A stretch of 26,422 nucleotides of DNA from Pseudomonadota bacterium (GCA_023461075.1 JAEWNY010000041.1:1-26422), one strand, 5' to 3'; numbered from the stretch's first letter, positions 6,619 through 15,317 are shown. Translations and numbers: made by a program. Notes: generated by a model from the sequence alone, not told the origin.

Positions 6619-7548
6619 GTGAACGACGAAGCCACGCGCGACCTGCGCACGATCATCGATTTCATCCGCTTCGGCGCCAGCCGCTTCGGCGCCGCGGGGC
6701 TGACCTTCGGCCACAGCTACGACAACGCACTGGACGAGGCGACGCAGCTGGTGCTGCATGCGCTGCACCTGCCGCACGACCTCTCGCCGGTCTACGGCGC
6801 CTCGCGGTTGACCGGAAGCGAGAAGGGCGAAGTCCTCGCGTTGTTCGCGCGCCGGATCGACGAGCGTATCCCGGCTGCTTATTTGACTGGCGAGGCCTGG
6901 TTCGCCGGCCTGTCGTTCAAATCCGATCCGCGCGCGCTGGTGCCACGCTCGCCGATCGCCGAGTTGATCGAATCCGGCTTCGAACCCTGGCTGGGTGGGC
7001 GGGAGGTGAATCGCGCGCTCGACATCTGCACCGGCTCGGGTTGCATTGCCATTGCGATGGCGCATTACAACCCGGATTGGCAGGTCGATGGCATCGACAT
7101 CAGCGATGAAGCGCTTTCGCTGGCCGAGGAAAACAAGTCGCGGCTGATGGCGGGCAACGTGCGTTTCCTCAAATCCGACCTGATGGATGCGTTGAAGGGC
7201 GAGCAGTACGAACTCATTGTCACCAATCCGCCCTACGTGACCCATGCCGAGACCGATGCACTGCCGGCCGAGTACGCCCACGAACCGGAACTGGGCTTGC
7301 GGGCGGGCGATGACGGCCTCGACCTTGCGCTGCGCATCCTTCGTGATGCGCCGGAACACCTCACCGATGATGGCCTGTTGATCTGCGAAGTCGGCGAGGC
7401 CGAACACGCATTGACCGCATTGCTGCCGGAGCTTTCGCTGGCCTGGATCGAGTTCAAGGTCGGGCAGATGGGGATCTTCGTCGCCGAGCGTGCGGATCTC
7501 GTCGCCCACCACGCGCGCATCGCCGAACTCGCCACCGCGCGCGAATGA
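6619..7548 (+). CDS. prmB: Ribosomal protein L3 glutamine N5-methyltransferase
   Basis: PrmB methylates a glutamine of ribosomal protein L3 using SAM. The 309-residue product has the HemK/PrmB layout: an N-terminal helical domain (about 1-95) with DNALDEATQLVLHALHLP and RIPAAYLTGEAWFAGLSF, then a methyltransferase domain with the SAM motif DICTGSGCIA (135-144) and the glutamine-binding NPPY (203-206). VLHALHLP and VPRSPIAELIE favour PrmB over the release-factor enzyme PrmC. The frame is open far upstream, but GTG at 6619 gives the expected N-terminus just after the promoter; the upstream extension would lie antisense to the SCO gene. There is no strong ribosome binding site before it. The stop overlaps the aroC ATG (7545-7548). 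Confidence 0.92.
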   Translation: MNDEATRDLRTIIDFIRFGASRFGAAGLTFGHSYDNALDEATQLVLHALHLPHDLSPVYGASRLTGSEKGEVLALFARRIDERIPAAYLTGEAWFAGLSFKSDPRALVPRSPIAELIESGFEPWLGGREVNRALDICTGSGCIAIAMAHYNPDWQVDGIDISDEALSLAEENKSRLMAGNVRFLKSDLMDALKGEQYELIVTNPPYVTHAETDALPAEYAHEPELGLRAGDDGLDLALRILRDAPEHLTDDGLLICEVGEAEHALTALLPELSLAWIEFKVGQMGIFVAERADLVAHHARIAELATARE

Positions 7549-8627
7549 ACACCTTTGGCCACCTGCTGCGCGTCACCACCTTCGGCGAATCGCACGGGCC
7601 GGCGATCGGCTGCGTGGTCGATGGCTGCCCGCCGGGCACCGCCATCGCGCCGGAAGACTTCGCGCATGACCTCGAGCGCCGCGCGACCGGCCGCAGCCGC
7701 CACACCTCGCAGCGCCGCGAGGCCGACGAGGTCGAGATACTCAGCGGGGTTTACGAAGGCTTTACGACCGGTACGCCGATCGCCCTTTTGATTCGCAATG
7801 TCGATGCCCGCAGCAAGGACTACAGTGCGATCGCCGCGCAATTCCGGCCCGGTCATGCGGATTACAGCTATTGGCAGAAGTACGGCCGGCGCGATCCGCG
7901 TGGCGGCGGGCGCTCCAGCGCGCGCGAAACCACGATGCGCGTCGCCGCTGGCGTCATCGCGAAAAAGTGGCTGAAGGATCGTCATGGCGTAACCGTCCGC
8001 GGACATCTTGCGCAGATCGGCGGCATCGTCCCGCGTTCGCATGATTGGAATGTGGTGGAAGACAACCCGTTCTTCTGGCCGGACGCGGCCCAGGTCACTG
8101 AACTGGAAGCTTTCATGGACGCATTGCGCAAGTCCGGTGATTCGGTCGGTGCGAAGGTCATCGTCGAGGCCACCGGCGTCCCGCCGGGCTGGGGTGAGCC
8201 GGTCTACGGCAAGCTCTCGGCCGAGATCGGCGCGGCGATGCTCTCGATCAACGCGGTCAAGGGTGTGGAGATCGGCGACGGCTTCGATGCGGTCGCGCAA
8301 CACGGAAGCCGACATCGCGACCTGATGCACGAGGACGGCTTCGCCAGCAACCATGCCGGCGGCATCCTCGGCGGCATCTCCAGCGGCCAGGCGATCCGCG
8401 TCGCCACCGCCTTCAAGCCGACCTCCAGCCTGCGCCTGCCGGCAACGACACTGGATGTCGACGGCAACGAGGTCGAAGTCGTCACCACCGGCCGTCACGA
8501 TCCCTGTGTCGGCATCCGCGCCACGCCCATCTGCGAGGCGATGCTGGCCTTGGTGCTGATGGACCAGGCGCTGCGCCATCGCGCGCAGTGCGGCGATGTG
8601 GGTGATGTCGCGCCCAGGATCGCCTGA
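7545..8627 (+). CDS. aroC: Chorismate synthase
   Basis: Chorismate synthase catalyses the last shikimate step, converting EPSP to chorismate with reduced FMN, in the cytoplasm; chorismate feeds tryptophan synthesis encoded further along this window. The 360-residue length matches the family. Signatures visible are TTFGESHG near the N-terminus, the Arg-rich RRATGRSRHTSQRREADEV, YWQKYGRRDPRGGGRSSARET with the conserved basic residues that bind phosphate, and GGISSGQAIRV. The start overlaps the prmB stop as ATGA; this prmB-aroC pairing is also known from Pseudomonas and other gammaproteobacteria. The gene ends with a 125-base gap before asd. Confidence 0.97.
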   Translation: MNTFGHLLRVTTFGESHGPAIGCVVDGCPPGTAIAPEDFAHDLERRATGRSRHTSQRREADEVEILSGVYEGFTTGTPIALLIRNVDARSKDYSAIAAQFRPGHADYSYWQKYGRRDPRGGGRSSARETTMRVAAGVIAKKWLKDRHGVTVRGHLAQIGGIVPRSHDWNVVEDNPFFWPDAAQVTELEAFMDALRKSGDSVGAKVIVEATGVPPGWGEPVYGKLSAEIGAAMLSINAVKGVEIGDGFDAVAQHGSRHRDLMHEDGFASNHAGGILGGISSGQAIRVATAFKPTSSLRLPATTLDVDGNEVEVVTTGRHDPCVGIRATPICEAMLALVLMDQALRHRAQCGDVGDVAPRIA

Positions 8628-8752
8628 TGCGGCATTGCTTCATGCATCTCGGTTGTGCGCGAAAACAGATGCGGCGCCGCTGATCCGCAGCGCAGATCGC
8701 GCGGCACGATCCGCCATCCGCACACACATCCATGCATAGCGAAGGAACATCC
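8628..8752 (+). other. Intergenic region upstream of asd
   Basis: This 125-base gap has no credible gene. It holds a GCGGCGCCGC palindrome and a small stem CGCTG/CAGCG, but no T run that would make a convincing terminator for aroC and no clear -35/-10 pair. AAGGA at 8742-8746 is the ribosome binding site of asd. An asd promoter is expected here but I cannot place it. Confidence 0.4.
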
Positions 8753-9772
8753 ATGAGCCAGAAGAAGTTGAAGGTCGCGGTCGTCGGTGCCACCGGCGCG
8801 GTCGGTGAGACCATGTTGTCGATCCTCGCCGAACGCAAGTTCCCGGCAGCCGAAGTCATCGCGCTGGCCAGCGAACGCTCCGCCGGTAGTGATGTGAAGT
8901 ACGGCGACGACGACATCGAGGTGCAGGATCTCGCGACCTTCGATCCGGCCGGCATCGACATCGCGCTGTTCTCGGCCGGCGGCGACATCAGCAAGCAGTA
9001 CGCGCCGAAGTTCGCGGCCGCGGGTGCAGTGGTCATCGACAACTCCTCGGCCTTCCGCCAGGACGAGGACGTGCCGCTGGTGGTGGCCGAAGTGAATCCG
9101 GAAGCCATCACGCGCCGGCCCCGCGGCATTATTTCCAATCCGAACTGCTCGACCATGCAGATGGTGGTCGCACTCAAACCGCTGCACGATGCCGCCGGCA
9201 TCACCCGCATCAACGTCGCCACCTACCAGTCGGTGTCCGGGGCAGGGCGCAGCGCGCTGGAGGAACTCGGCCGGCAGACAGCGGGCCTGCTCAATTTCCA
9301 CAGCACCGAGCCGGAGCGTTTCCCGGTGCAGATCGCTTTCAACCTGATCCCGCAGATCGATGCCTTCCTCGACAACGGCTACACCAGGGAGGAGATGAAG
9401 CTGGTGTGGGAGACGCGCAAGATCCTCGGCGACGACAGCATCCAGGTGAACCCCACCGCGGTACGCGTGCCGGTGTTCTATGGACACGCCGAGGCGGTCA
9501 ATGTCGAGACGACAAAGAAACTCACGGCCGATGAAGTGCGCGGGTTGCTGGCGCAGGCGCCGGGGATCGAGGTGGTCGATGAGCGCGTGCCCGGCGGCTA
9601 CCCGACGCCGGTGACCCATGCCTCCGGCACCGACCCGGTGTACGTGGGCCGCATCCGCGAGGACGAGAGCCATCCGAGCGCGATCAACCTGTGGATCGTG
9701 GCCGACAACATCCGCAAGGGCGCGGCCCTGAATGCGGTGCAGATCGCCGAACTCGTTGCCACTGGGCGGTAA
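8753..9772 (+). CDS. asd: Aspartate-semialdehyde dehydrogenase
   Basis: The enzyme reduces aspartyl phosphate with NADPH to aspartate semialdehyde, the branch point to lysine, diaminopimelate, threonine and methionine. The 339-residue product shows the NADP-binding GATGAVG (12-18), the catalytic cysteine in SNPNCSTMQ (Cys132), YQSVSGAGRSA and VRVPVFYGHAEAV. The length and the short FNLIPQIDAF segment fit the class of asd enzymes found in Pseudomonas asd2 and Xanthomonas rather than the longer E. coli type. The ATG at 8753 follows AAGGA by 6 bases; an ATG at 8732 is in frame but lacks a ribosome binding site. The asd-fimV order matches Pseudomonas and Xanthomonas. Confidence 0.96.
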   Translation: MSQKKLKVAVVGATGAVGETMLSILAERKFPAAEVIALASERSAGSDVKYGDDDIEVQDLATFDPAGIDIALFSAGGDISKQYAPKFAAAGAVVIDNSSAFRQDEDVPLVVAEVNPEAITRRPRGIISNPNCSTMQMVVALKPLHDAAGITRINVATYQSVSGAGRSALEELGRQTAGLLNFHSTEPERFPVQIAFNLIPQIDAFLDNGYTREEMKLVWETRKILGDDSIQVNPTAVRVPVFYGHAEAVNVETTKKLTADEVRGLLAQAPGIEVVDERVPGGYPTPVTHASGTDPVYVGRIREDESHPSAINLWIVADNIRKGAALNAVQIAELVATGR

Positions 9773-9796
9773 GCCCGGCTAGAGTTGCGACCGATC

Positions 9797-11758
9797 ATGA
9801 GGAAATTCCTGCAAACCACTGTCCTGACGATGCTTCTGGTGCTGATTTCGGCACCGGCCTGGGCCTTGGGCCTCGGCCAGCTGCAGGTCAAGTCGAAGCT
9901 CAACGAGCCGCTCCTGGCGGAGATCCCGGTGATTTCAGCCGACCCGATGGAGCTGCAGGACCTGCAGGTGCGGCTGGCTGCACCCGACACCTTCCTGCGT
10001 GTCGGTCTGCCGTTGCCCGACAGGATGGTCTCCGATCTGCAATTCAAGCTGGTCTACGACACCCTCGGCCAGCCGGTCATCCGCGTCACCAGCCCCGGAC
10101 CGGTGGCGATGCCGATGATGACCTTCCTGCTCGAGGTCGATTGGGGCGAGGGCCGGCTGGTGCGCGAATACTCGGTGCTGCTCACCGAGCCCGATGCGGT
10201 TGCCGCTGCCAACGCGCCGGTGGTCGAAGCACCGGTCACCGCGCCTTCCAACACCATCGTCCGCGAGCCCGATGCGGTCGCCGCGGCTCCGATGCCGCAG
10301 CCGGTCCCGACGGCCCCTGCACCGGCCGCCGCACCCGTTGCACCGGGTGGATCGCCGGTGGCGGCTGCAGCGATGCCGACTGCAGTTACCGGCAGCGTCG
10401 GCCAGCGTTCGGTCGTGAGCGGCGACACCTTGTCCGGCATCGCCGCCAGCCTTCGCACGCCCGCACAATCCGTTGGCGCGGTCATGGCCGCCCTGTTTCG
10501 CGCCAATCCCGATGCCTTCATCAATGGCGATCCCAACCTGTTGCGCAGCGGCGCAGTGCTGCAACTACCCGATGATGCCGCGGTCAGCCAAGCGGTCTCC
10601 GACGGCAGCGCCGAGGCGATGCAGGCCCAGGTCGCCGGTTGGCGTGGTTCGCGTTCACGTCCGACCAGTGCAGTGGATGTCGCCAGTGCAGTGGAGGCCA
10701 CGCCGGCCACATCCGCACCGCCGCGCCGGAACGCGCGCCGCGCGCGTGACGCACGACTCGAAATCATGCCGGCAGCGGCCGGTGCCACCGCCGCAAGCGC
10801 TACCCGTTCCGGTGGCGGTGGCCAGGGAGATGCCGAAATGACCCAGCAATTGCAGGAAGCCCGCGAGACCATCGCCAGCCGTGACGCCGAGGTCGCAGAG
10901 CTGCAATCGCGCGTTACCGAACTGGAAGCCCTGCAGAAGCAGCAGGCCCAGCTGATCCAGATGAAGGATGGCCAGCTCGCCACCGCGCAGCAGCAGTTGA
11001 ACCAGCGCCAGCAGGCAACTGCGATCGCCAACGAACCCGCATCCGCCAACTCCAACCCGATGCTCTGGGTCGGCGTGATCGGCCTCGGTCTTCTGGCGGC
11101 GCTCGCCCTCGCATGGTTGCTGCGTCGCCGTCGTCCGGTGGTCGTCGATGAGGAGCGGCCGAGCTTCGCGCAGGTACCGGTGGCAGAGCCGGCGACGCCA
11201 TCGCGCCTGAGCGACGACATCGACAGTCTGTTCCCGGCGGATGTCGTCGTGAGTGATTCGCAGGTGGGTGAAACGCCCGCAGCCAGTGTCGGCCTGCGCA
11301 AGCCCTCGTGGATCGGCAGTGCGCCGCAGACCGGTATCGCACGCAATGCCGATGCGACCGACTGGTCCGTGCCGGCGGCCGTGGCCGGCGCCACCGCATA
11401 CGACCCGGCAGATGCCGATCCCGTGGATGTGGATGTCGCCGGCATCGATGACACGCCGCCAGCGCCAGTGCAGGCGTTGCACGATCCGTTGCCGGACACG
11501 CTGCCCGAAGGCAAGGGTGTGTTCGATGCGCCCGAGGAAGAACACGGCGAACTCCGTGGACTGGATGCGGCCGCCGCATCCATGCAGTCGCTCGACCCCG
11601 CGGATGCCGAATCAGCCGAGCGCATCGCACTGGCCCGCACGTACCTCGAACTCGAGGACGATGTCACCGCGCGCCTGCTGCTCGAGCAGGTGATCGATCG
11701 CGGCGGCGTGCATGCCGAGGAAGCGCGGCGGATGCTGGATCGCTTCGATCCCTCGTGA
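9797..11758 (+). CDS. fimV: FimV-type pilus assembly/polar hub protein
   Basis: FimV is an inner membrane protein that helps assemble the type IV pilus secretin and acts as a polar landmark. The 653-residue product has, in order: a signal peptide ending AWA (about 1-23); the conserved FimV N-terminal domain starting LGLGQLQVKSKLNEPL; an Ala/Pro-rich linker; a LysM-like segment (VVSGDTLSGIAASLR near 206 to LQLPD near 258) expected to bind peptidoglycan; a coiled coil (about 348-405); one transmembrane helix (about 423-444) followed by RRRR; an acidic cytoplasmic linker; and the C-terminal FimV/TPR motif at about 604-650 (AERIALARTYLELEDDVTA). It is shorter than P. aeruginosa FimV (about 920), mostly in the linkers. 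An in-frame TTG at 9785 is possible, but ATG starts the signal peptide. It lies 24 bases after asd. Confidence 0.93.
   Translation: MRKFLQTTVLTMLLVLISAPAWALGLGQLQVKSKLNEPLLAEIPVISADPMELQDLQVRLAAPDTFLRVGLPLPDRMVSDLQFKLVYDTLGQPVIRVTSPGPVAMPMMTFLLEVDWGEGRLVREYSVLLTEPDAVAAANAPVVEAPVTAPSNTIVREPDAVAAAPMPQPVPTAPAPAAAPVAPGGSPVAAAAMPTAVTGSVGQRSVVSGDTLSGIAASLRTPAQSVGAVMAALFRANPDAFINGDPNLLRSGAVLQLPDDAAVSQAVSDGSAEAMQAQVAGWRGSRSRPTSAVDVASAVEATPATSAPPRRNARRARDARLEIMPAAAGATAASATRSGGGGQGDAEMTQQLQEARETIASRDAEVAELQSRVTELEALQKQQAQLIQMKDGQLATAQQQLNQRQQATAIANEPASANSNPMLWVGVIGLGLLAALALAWLLRRRRPVVVDEERPSFAQVPVAEPATPSRLSDDIDSLFPADVVVSDSQVGETPAASVGLRKPSWIGSAPQTGIARNADATDWSVPAAVAGATAYDPADADPVDVDVAGIDDTPPAPVQALHDPLPDTLPEGKGVFDAPEEEHGELRGLDAAAASMQSLDPADAESAERIALARTYLELEDDVTARLLLEQVIDRGGVHAEEARRMLDRFDPS
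10664..10699 (+). repeat. Tandem 18-bp in-frame repeat in fimV linker
   Basis: Two adjacent 18-base units share the 13-base core CCAGTGCAGTGGA (10665-10677 and 10683-10695) and encode TSAVDV and ASAVEA. A second, looser duplication, EPDAVAAA, occurs twice upstream at about 10187 and 10265. Both sit in low-complexity linkers and probably arose by slippage. Confidence 0.7.
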
Positions 11759-11771
11759 CGCGCACGCGCCG

Positions 11772-12557
11772 ATGAGGCGGCATGCGCTCGGCATCGAATA
11801 CGACGGCAGCCGCTATCTCGGCTGGCAACGATTGGGCGAGGCCGGACCCACCCTGCAACAGACGCTCGAGGACGCGATTTCCAGCGTCGCCGATGCGCGG
11901 GTTGAAACCGTCTGCGCCGGTCGCACCGATGCCGGCGTGCACGCCCGCTGCCAGGTCGTCCATTTCGATGCAGACGCGGTGCGGAATCCGCGCGCATGGA
12001 TGCTCGGCATCACCTCCAACTTGCCGCCGGACATGGCGGTGCACTGGTGCGTGCCGGTGGATTCGGGATTCAGTGCACGGTTCTCGGCCCGCGCGCGCCG
12101 TTATCGCTACGAGATACTGAATCGTTCAGTGCGTCCTGCGTACCGGCGTGACTATTTGGCGTGGGAAAGGCGAAGATTGGATGTTGCGTTGATGCATTCA
12201 GCTGCTCAGTCACTGGTGGGGGAACACGACTTCTCGGCGTTCCGCACCGTGCACTGCCAAGCGGCGCATGCAAGACGCGAAATCCAGGAGATCGCAGTGG
12301 TACGCACAGGGTATGTCGTCGCGGTGGAGATCCAGGCCAATGCCTTCCTTCATCACATGGTGCGCAACATCGTTGGCTCGCTGATCCCGGTCGGCGCTGG
12401 CGAACGTGCACCCGCATGGATCGGTGAACTGCTCGCCGGTCGTGATCGCACGCTGGCCGGACCGACCGCGCCCGCCAGCGGACTGACCTTCCTGCACCCG
12501 CTCTATGACGCGCGCTGGGGCCTGCCCGCCGCCGTCTCCGCGGGCGCAGGCGCATGA
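11772..12557 (+). CDS. truA: tRNA pseudouridine(38-40) synthase
   Basis: TruA converts uridines 38-40 in the anticodon arm of many tRNAs to pseudouridine. The 261-residue product has the family start GIEYDGSRYLGWQ, the catalytic aspartate in CAGRTDAGVHA (Asp53) and the C-terminal blocks FSAFRTVHC and FLHHMVRNIVGSL. The ATG at 11772, 13 bases after the fimV stop, is preferred to an in-frame ATG inside fimV because it begins directly before the conserved GIEYDG. Codon use changes at about 12108-12320, with AGG CGA AGA in a row at 12168-12176, plus ATA, TCA and GCT codons unusual for this DNA. The end overlaps trpF as ATGA. The fimV-truA-trpF order is the same in Pseudomonas. Confidence 0.95.
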   Translation: MRRHALGIEYDGSRYLGWQRLGEAGPTLQQTLEDAISSVADARVETVCAGRTDAGVHARCQVVHFDADAVRNPRAWMLGITSNLPPDMAVHWCVPVDSGFSARFSARARRYRYEILNRSVRPAYRRDYLAWERRRLDVALMHSAAQSLVGEHDFSAFRTVHCQAAHARREIQEIAVVRTGYVVAVEIQANAFLHHMVRNIVGSLIPVGAGERAPAWIGELLAGRDRTLAGPTAPASGLTFLHPLYDARWGLPAAVSAGAGA

Positions 12558-13249
12558 AGAGCGCATCGGTTCGTACGCGCATCAAGTTCTGCGGCTTCAC
12601 CCGCGCCGGCGACGTACGCCTGGCTTGCGAGTTGGGCGTCGATGCCATCGGCCTGGTCTTTGCCGAATCCAGCCCGCGACGACTGCAGGTGGAAGAGGCG
12701 CGTGCGTTGCGCCACGCCATCGCGCCGCTGGTCAGCAGCGTCGCCCTGTTCAAGGACAACCCGCCCGAGCAGGTGCGCGAGATCGTGCGCCTGCTGCGAC
12801 CCAATGCGCTGCAATTCCATGGCAACGAGGAAGACGCGTTCTGCCGCAGCTTCGGCATCCCCTACATCAAGGCGATCGCGATGGGGGATCCCGCCGCCCT
12901 GGACGTGCGCACGCTTCACGGACGCTACCCGCATGCGGCGGCCTTGATGTTCGACAGTCATGTCACCGGCGGCGAGGGTGGCAGCGGCAAACCCTTCGAC
13001 TGGCAGCGCCTGCCGGTCGACAACACCAAGCCGCTCATGGTGGCGGGTGGCCTGACGTCTGACAACGTGGCCGGGCTGATCACCACCCGCGCACCGTGGG
13101 CCGTGGATGTCGCTTCAGGCATCGAGTCGGAGCCGGGCGTCAAGGATGGCGATAAGATGCGGGCCTTCGTCGCCGAGGTGCACCGTGCCGATTGCCAGAA
13201 CGAACACGAGTCCGGATATCGACTCCCCAGCGGCGACCACTGCGGCTGA
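12554..13249 (+). CDS. trpF: Phosphoribosylanthranilate isomerase
   Basis: TrpF performs the Amadori rearrangement of N-(5-phosphoribosyl)anthranilate in tryptophan synthesis, in the cytoplasm. The 231-residue single-domain TIM barrel has the predicted general base Cys13 in IKFCGFTR and general acid Asp134 in LMFDSHVTGGEGGSGK, with the phosphate-binding MVAGGL and DVASGIES near the end. It starts at an ATG overlapping the truA stop. The conserved domain ends near residue 210 (MRAFVAEV); the last 20 or so residues have no obvious family match and are encoded in the region that overlaps the trpB start, so they may be dispensable. Confidence 0.96.
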   Translation: MKSASVRTRIKFCGFTRAGDVRLACELGVDAIGLVFAESSPRRLQVEEARALRHAIAPLVSSVALFKDNPPEQVREIVRLLRPNALQFHGNEEDAFCRSFGIPYIKAIAMGDPAALDVRTLHGRYPHAAALMFDSHVTGGEGGSGKPFDWQRLPVDNTKPLMVAGGLTSDNVAGLITTRAPWAVDVASGIESEPGVKDGDKMRAFVAEVHRADCQNEHESGYRLPSGDHCG

Positions 13250-14456
13250 TCCGATCAGCGACTACCACGCATTTCCCGATGCCGAGGGTCACTTCGGTCG
13301 CTTCGGCGGCCGCTTCGTCGCCGAGACCCTGATCGGTCCGCTGCAGCAGCTCGCGCAGGCGTACGACGAAGCGCGGGTCGATCCGGCCTTCCAGCGCGCA
13401 TTCGATCAAGACCTGGCGCATTACGTCGGCCGGCCCAGCCCGATCTACTTCGCCGAGCGTCTCTCGCGAGAGGTCGGCGGCGCGCGCATCCTGCTCAAGC
13501 GCGAGGACCTCAACCATACCGGCGCGCACAAGATCAACAACACCATCGGCCAGGCGCTGCTGGCCAGCCGCATGGGCAAGACGCGGATCATCGCCGAGAC
13601 CGGCGCCGGCCAGCATGGCGTCGCCAGCGCGACCGTCGCCGCACGGCTTGGCATCGAATGCGTGGTCTACATGGGCGCGACCGACATCGAGCGGCAGAAG
13701 GCCAATGTCTGGCGGATGAAGCTGCTCGGCGCGACCGTAGTGCCGGTGACCTCCGGTTCCGCGACTTTGAAGGACGCGTTGAATGAAGCGATGCGTGACT
13801 GGGTCACCAACGTCGCCGACACCTTCTACATCATCGGCACGGTTGCCGGGCCGGATCCGTATCCGCGGATGGTGCGCGATTTCAACGCCGTGGTCGGCCG
13901 CGAGGCGCGCGCGCAGATGCTGGCCGAACATGGCCGCTTGCCGGACGCGATCTCCGCCTGCGTCGGTGGTGGCAGCAATGCCATCGGCCTGTTCCATGCC
14001 TTCCTCAACGATCGTGAGGTGCGCATCGTCGGCGCGGAGGCGGCGGGCGAGGGCATCCAGACCGGCCAGCATGCGGCGTCGCTGGCGGCGGGGCGGCCCG
14101 GCGTGCTGCACGGCAATCGGACTTACGTGCTGTGCGATGACGAAGGCCAGATCACCGAGACCCATTCGGTCAGCGCGGGGCTTGATTACCCGGGTGTAGG
14201 GCCGGAGCACGCTTTCCTGAAAGAGACCGGTCGCGCCGAATACGTCGGCGTCACCGACGAAGAGGCATTGGCCGCCTTCCATCAACTGGCTCGCGCCGAA
14301 GGCATCCTGGCCGCGCTCGAATCCAGTCACGCCATCGCTCAGGCGATCAAGATGGCGCGCGACATGCCGAAGGACGCCATCGTCCTGTGCAACCTGTCCG
14401 GTCGCGGCGACAAGGATGTGCACACGATCGCTGCGCGTGAAGGCATCGAACTGTGA
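13185..14456 (+). CDS. trpB: Tryptophan synthase beta chain
   Basis: TrpB condenses indole with serine using pyridoxal phosphate and works as an alpha2-beta2 complex with TrpA. The 423-residue product contains HKINNTIGQALL with the PLP lysine (Lys116, equivalent to E. coli Lys87), ETGAGQHGVASA, and the phosphate loop GGGSNAIG. The conserved part begins at DYHAFPD (residue 26 from this start). No ATG lies just upstream of it; the best start is GTG at 13185, with GAGG at 13175-13178, giving an N-terminal extension rich in Thr, Ala and Pro and a 65-base overlap with trpF. An ATG at 13146 is also in frame but poorly placed. The stop overlaps trpA as GTGA. Confidence 0.94.
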   Translation: MPIARTNTSPDIDSPAATTAADPISDYHAFPDAEGHFGRFGGRFVAETLIGPLQQLAQAYDEARVDPAFQRAFDQDLAHYVGRPSPIYFAERLSREVGGARILLKREDLNHTGAHKINNTIGQALLASRMGKTRIIAETGAGQHGVASATVAARLGIECVVYMGATDIERQKANVWRMKLLGATVVPVTSGSATLKDALNEAMRDWVTNVADTFYIIGTVAGPDPYPRMVRDFNAVVGREARAQMLAEHGRLPDAISACVGGGSNAIGLFHAFLNDREVRIVGAEAAGEGIQTGQHAASLAAGRPGVLHGNRTYVLCDDEGQITETHSVSAGLDYPGVGPEHAFLKETGRAEYVGVTDEEALAAFHQLARAEGILAALESSHAIAQAIKMARDMPKDAIVLCNLSGRGDKDVHTIAAREGIEL

Positions 14457-15274
14457 GCGGCCGCATCGATGCCCGTTTCGCCGAACTCGCGACATCGCGC
14501 AGAAAGGCGCTGGTTCCGTTCATCACCGCAGGCGACCCGTCGCTCGATGCGACCGTGCCGGTGATGCATGCGCTGGTGGAAGCCGGTGCCGATGTGATCG
14601 AGCTCGGCGTGCCATTCTCGGACCCGATGGCCGATGGTCCGGTGATCCAGCAGGCGTCCGAGCGTGCGATCGCGCGCGGTGGCGGGTTGTCGCACGTGTT
14701 GGATTGCGTGCGGCGCTTCCGCGAGCGCGACGATGTCACGCCAGTGGTGTTGATGGGCTATCTCAACCCGATCGAGATCCGTGGCGCCGAGGGTTTCGCG
14801 GTGGAAGCCGCGAGCTGTGGCGTCGATGGCGTCCTGCTGGTGGATTTGCCGCCGGAAGAGGCCGCACCGTTTCGTGAGGCCTTCACACGGCACGGCATCG
14901 CGCTGATCTGGCTGGCCGCGCCGACCACCGACGAAGCGCGACTGGCCCGGCTTGCCGCGATCGCAGAGGGCTATCTCTACTACGTCAGCTATGCCGGCGT
15001 GACCGGCGCCGATCGGCTCGATACCTTCGATGCCGGCGCTCGCCTGGCCGCGATCCGTTCGGCCTGCGCGGTGCCGGTCTTGGCCGGGTTCGGAATCAAG
15101 GATGCAGCCAGCGCGGTGGCGATGGCCCGCGAAGCCGATGGCGTAGTCGTCGGCAGTGCTCTGGTGGCGGCGATGAACGGTTCGACGGATGCCGCTGACG
15201 CCGCCGGCCGAGCAGCCGGATTCCTGGCGCCCCTGCGTGCTGCGCTCGACGGCGATTCGCGAGCAGTCGGCTAA
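14453..15274 (+). CDS. trpA: Tryptophan synthase alpha chain
   Basis: TrpA cleaves indole-3-glycerol phosphate to indole, which is channelled to TrpB. The 273-residue product shows VPFITAGDPS and ELGVPFSDPMADGP, with the catalytic Glu50 and Asp61 (E. coli Glu49 and Asp60), YYVSYAGVTGAD and the phosphate-binding GFGIKDAAS. The start is GTG at 14453, overlapping the trpB stop as GTGA, a typical coupling that keeps the two subunits in equal amounts. The C-terminal tail after GSALVAAMNG is Ala-rich. Its TAA stop (15272-15274) forms part of a possible accD promoter box. Confidence 0.96.
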   Translation: MSGRIDARFAELATSRRKALVPFITAGDPSLDATVPVMHALVEAGADVIELGVPFSDPMADGPVIQQASERAIARGGGLSHVLDCVRRFRERDDVTPVVLMGYLNPIEIRGAEGFAVEAASCGVDGVLLVDLPPEEAAPFREAFTRHGIALIWLAAPTTDEARLARLAAIAEGYLYYVSYAGVTGADRLDTFDAGARLAAIRSACAVPVLAGFGIKDAASAVAMAREADGVVVGSALVAAMNGSTDAADAAGRAAGFLAPLRAALDGDSRAVG

Positions 15275-15277
15275 ACT
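15272..15277 (+). promoter_or_regulatory. Possible -10 box upstream of accD
   Basis: TAAACT overlaps the trpA stop codon, 40 bases before the accD ATG, and resembles the TATACT box ahead of prmB. No good -35 is visible, so this is weak. If real, it would give accD-glmM expression independent of the trp genes. Confidence 0.25.
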
Positions 15278-15317
15278 GCCCTGCTGGAATCCACTGGATA
15301 GGCTGGATACGCACGAC

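Noticed and set aside
10054..11997. Very long minus-strand open frame opposite fimV
   Set aside because: It has Ser/Arg/Ala-rich, low-complexity translation with no recognisable domain and lies antisense to a well-supported gene. High GC in codon third positions produces such frames.
11740..12600. Trp attenuator or TRAP-type leader ahead of trpF
   Set aside because: trpF overlaps truA by 4 bases, there is no leader peptide with tandem Trp codons and no terminator/antiterminator pair is visible.
13140..14495. Minus-strand open frame opposite trpB
   Set aside because: The translation matches no family and mirrors the codon structure of trpB; other long antisense frames (1019-2455, 16103-17608, 18534-20126, 21606-23111, 24636-26357) are rejected for the same reason.
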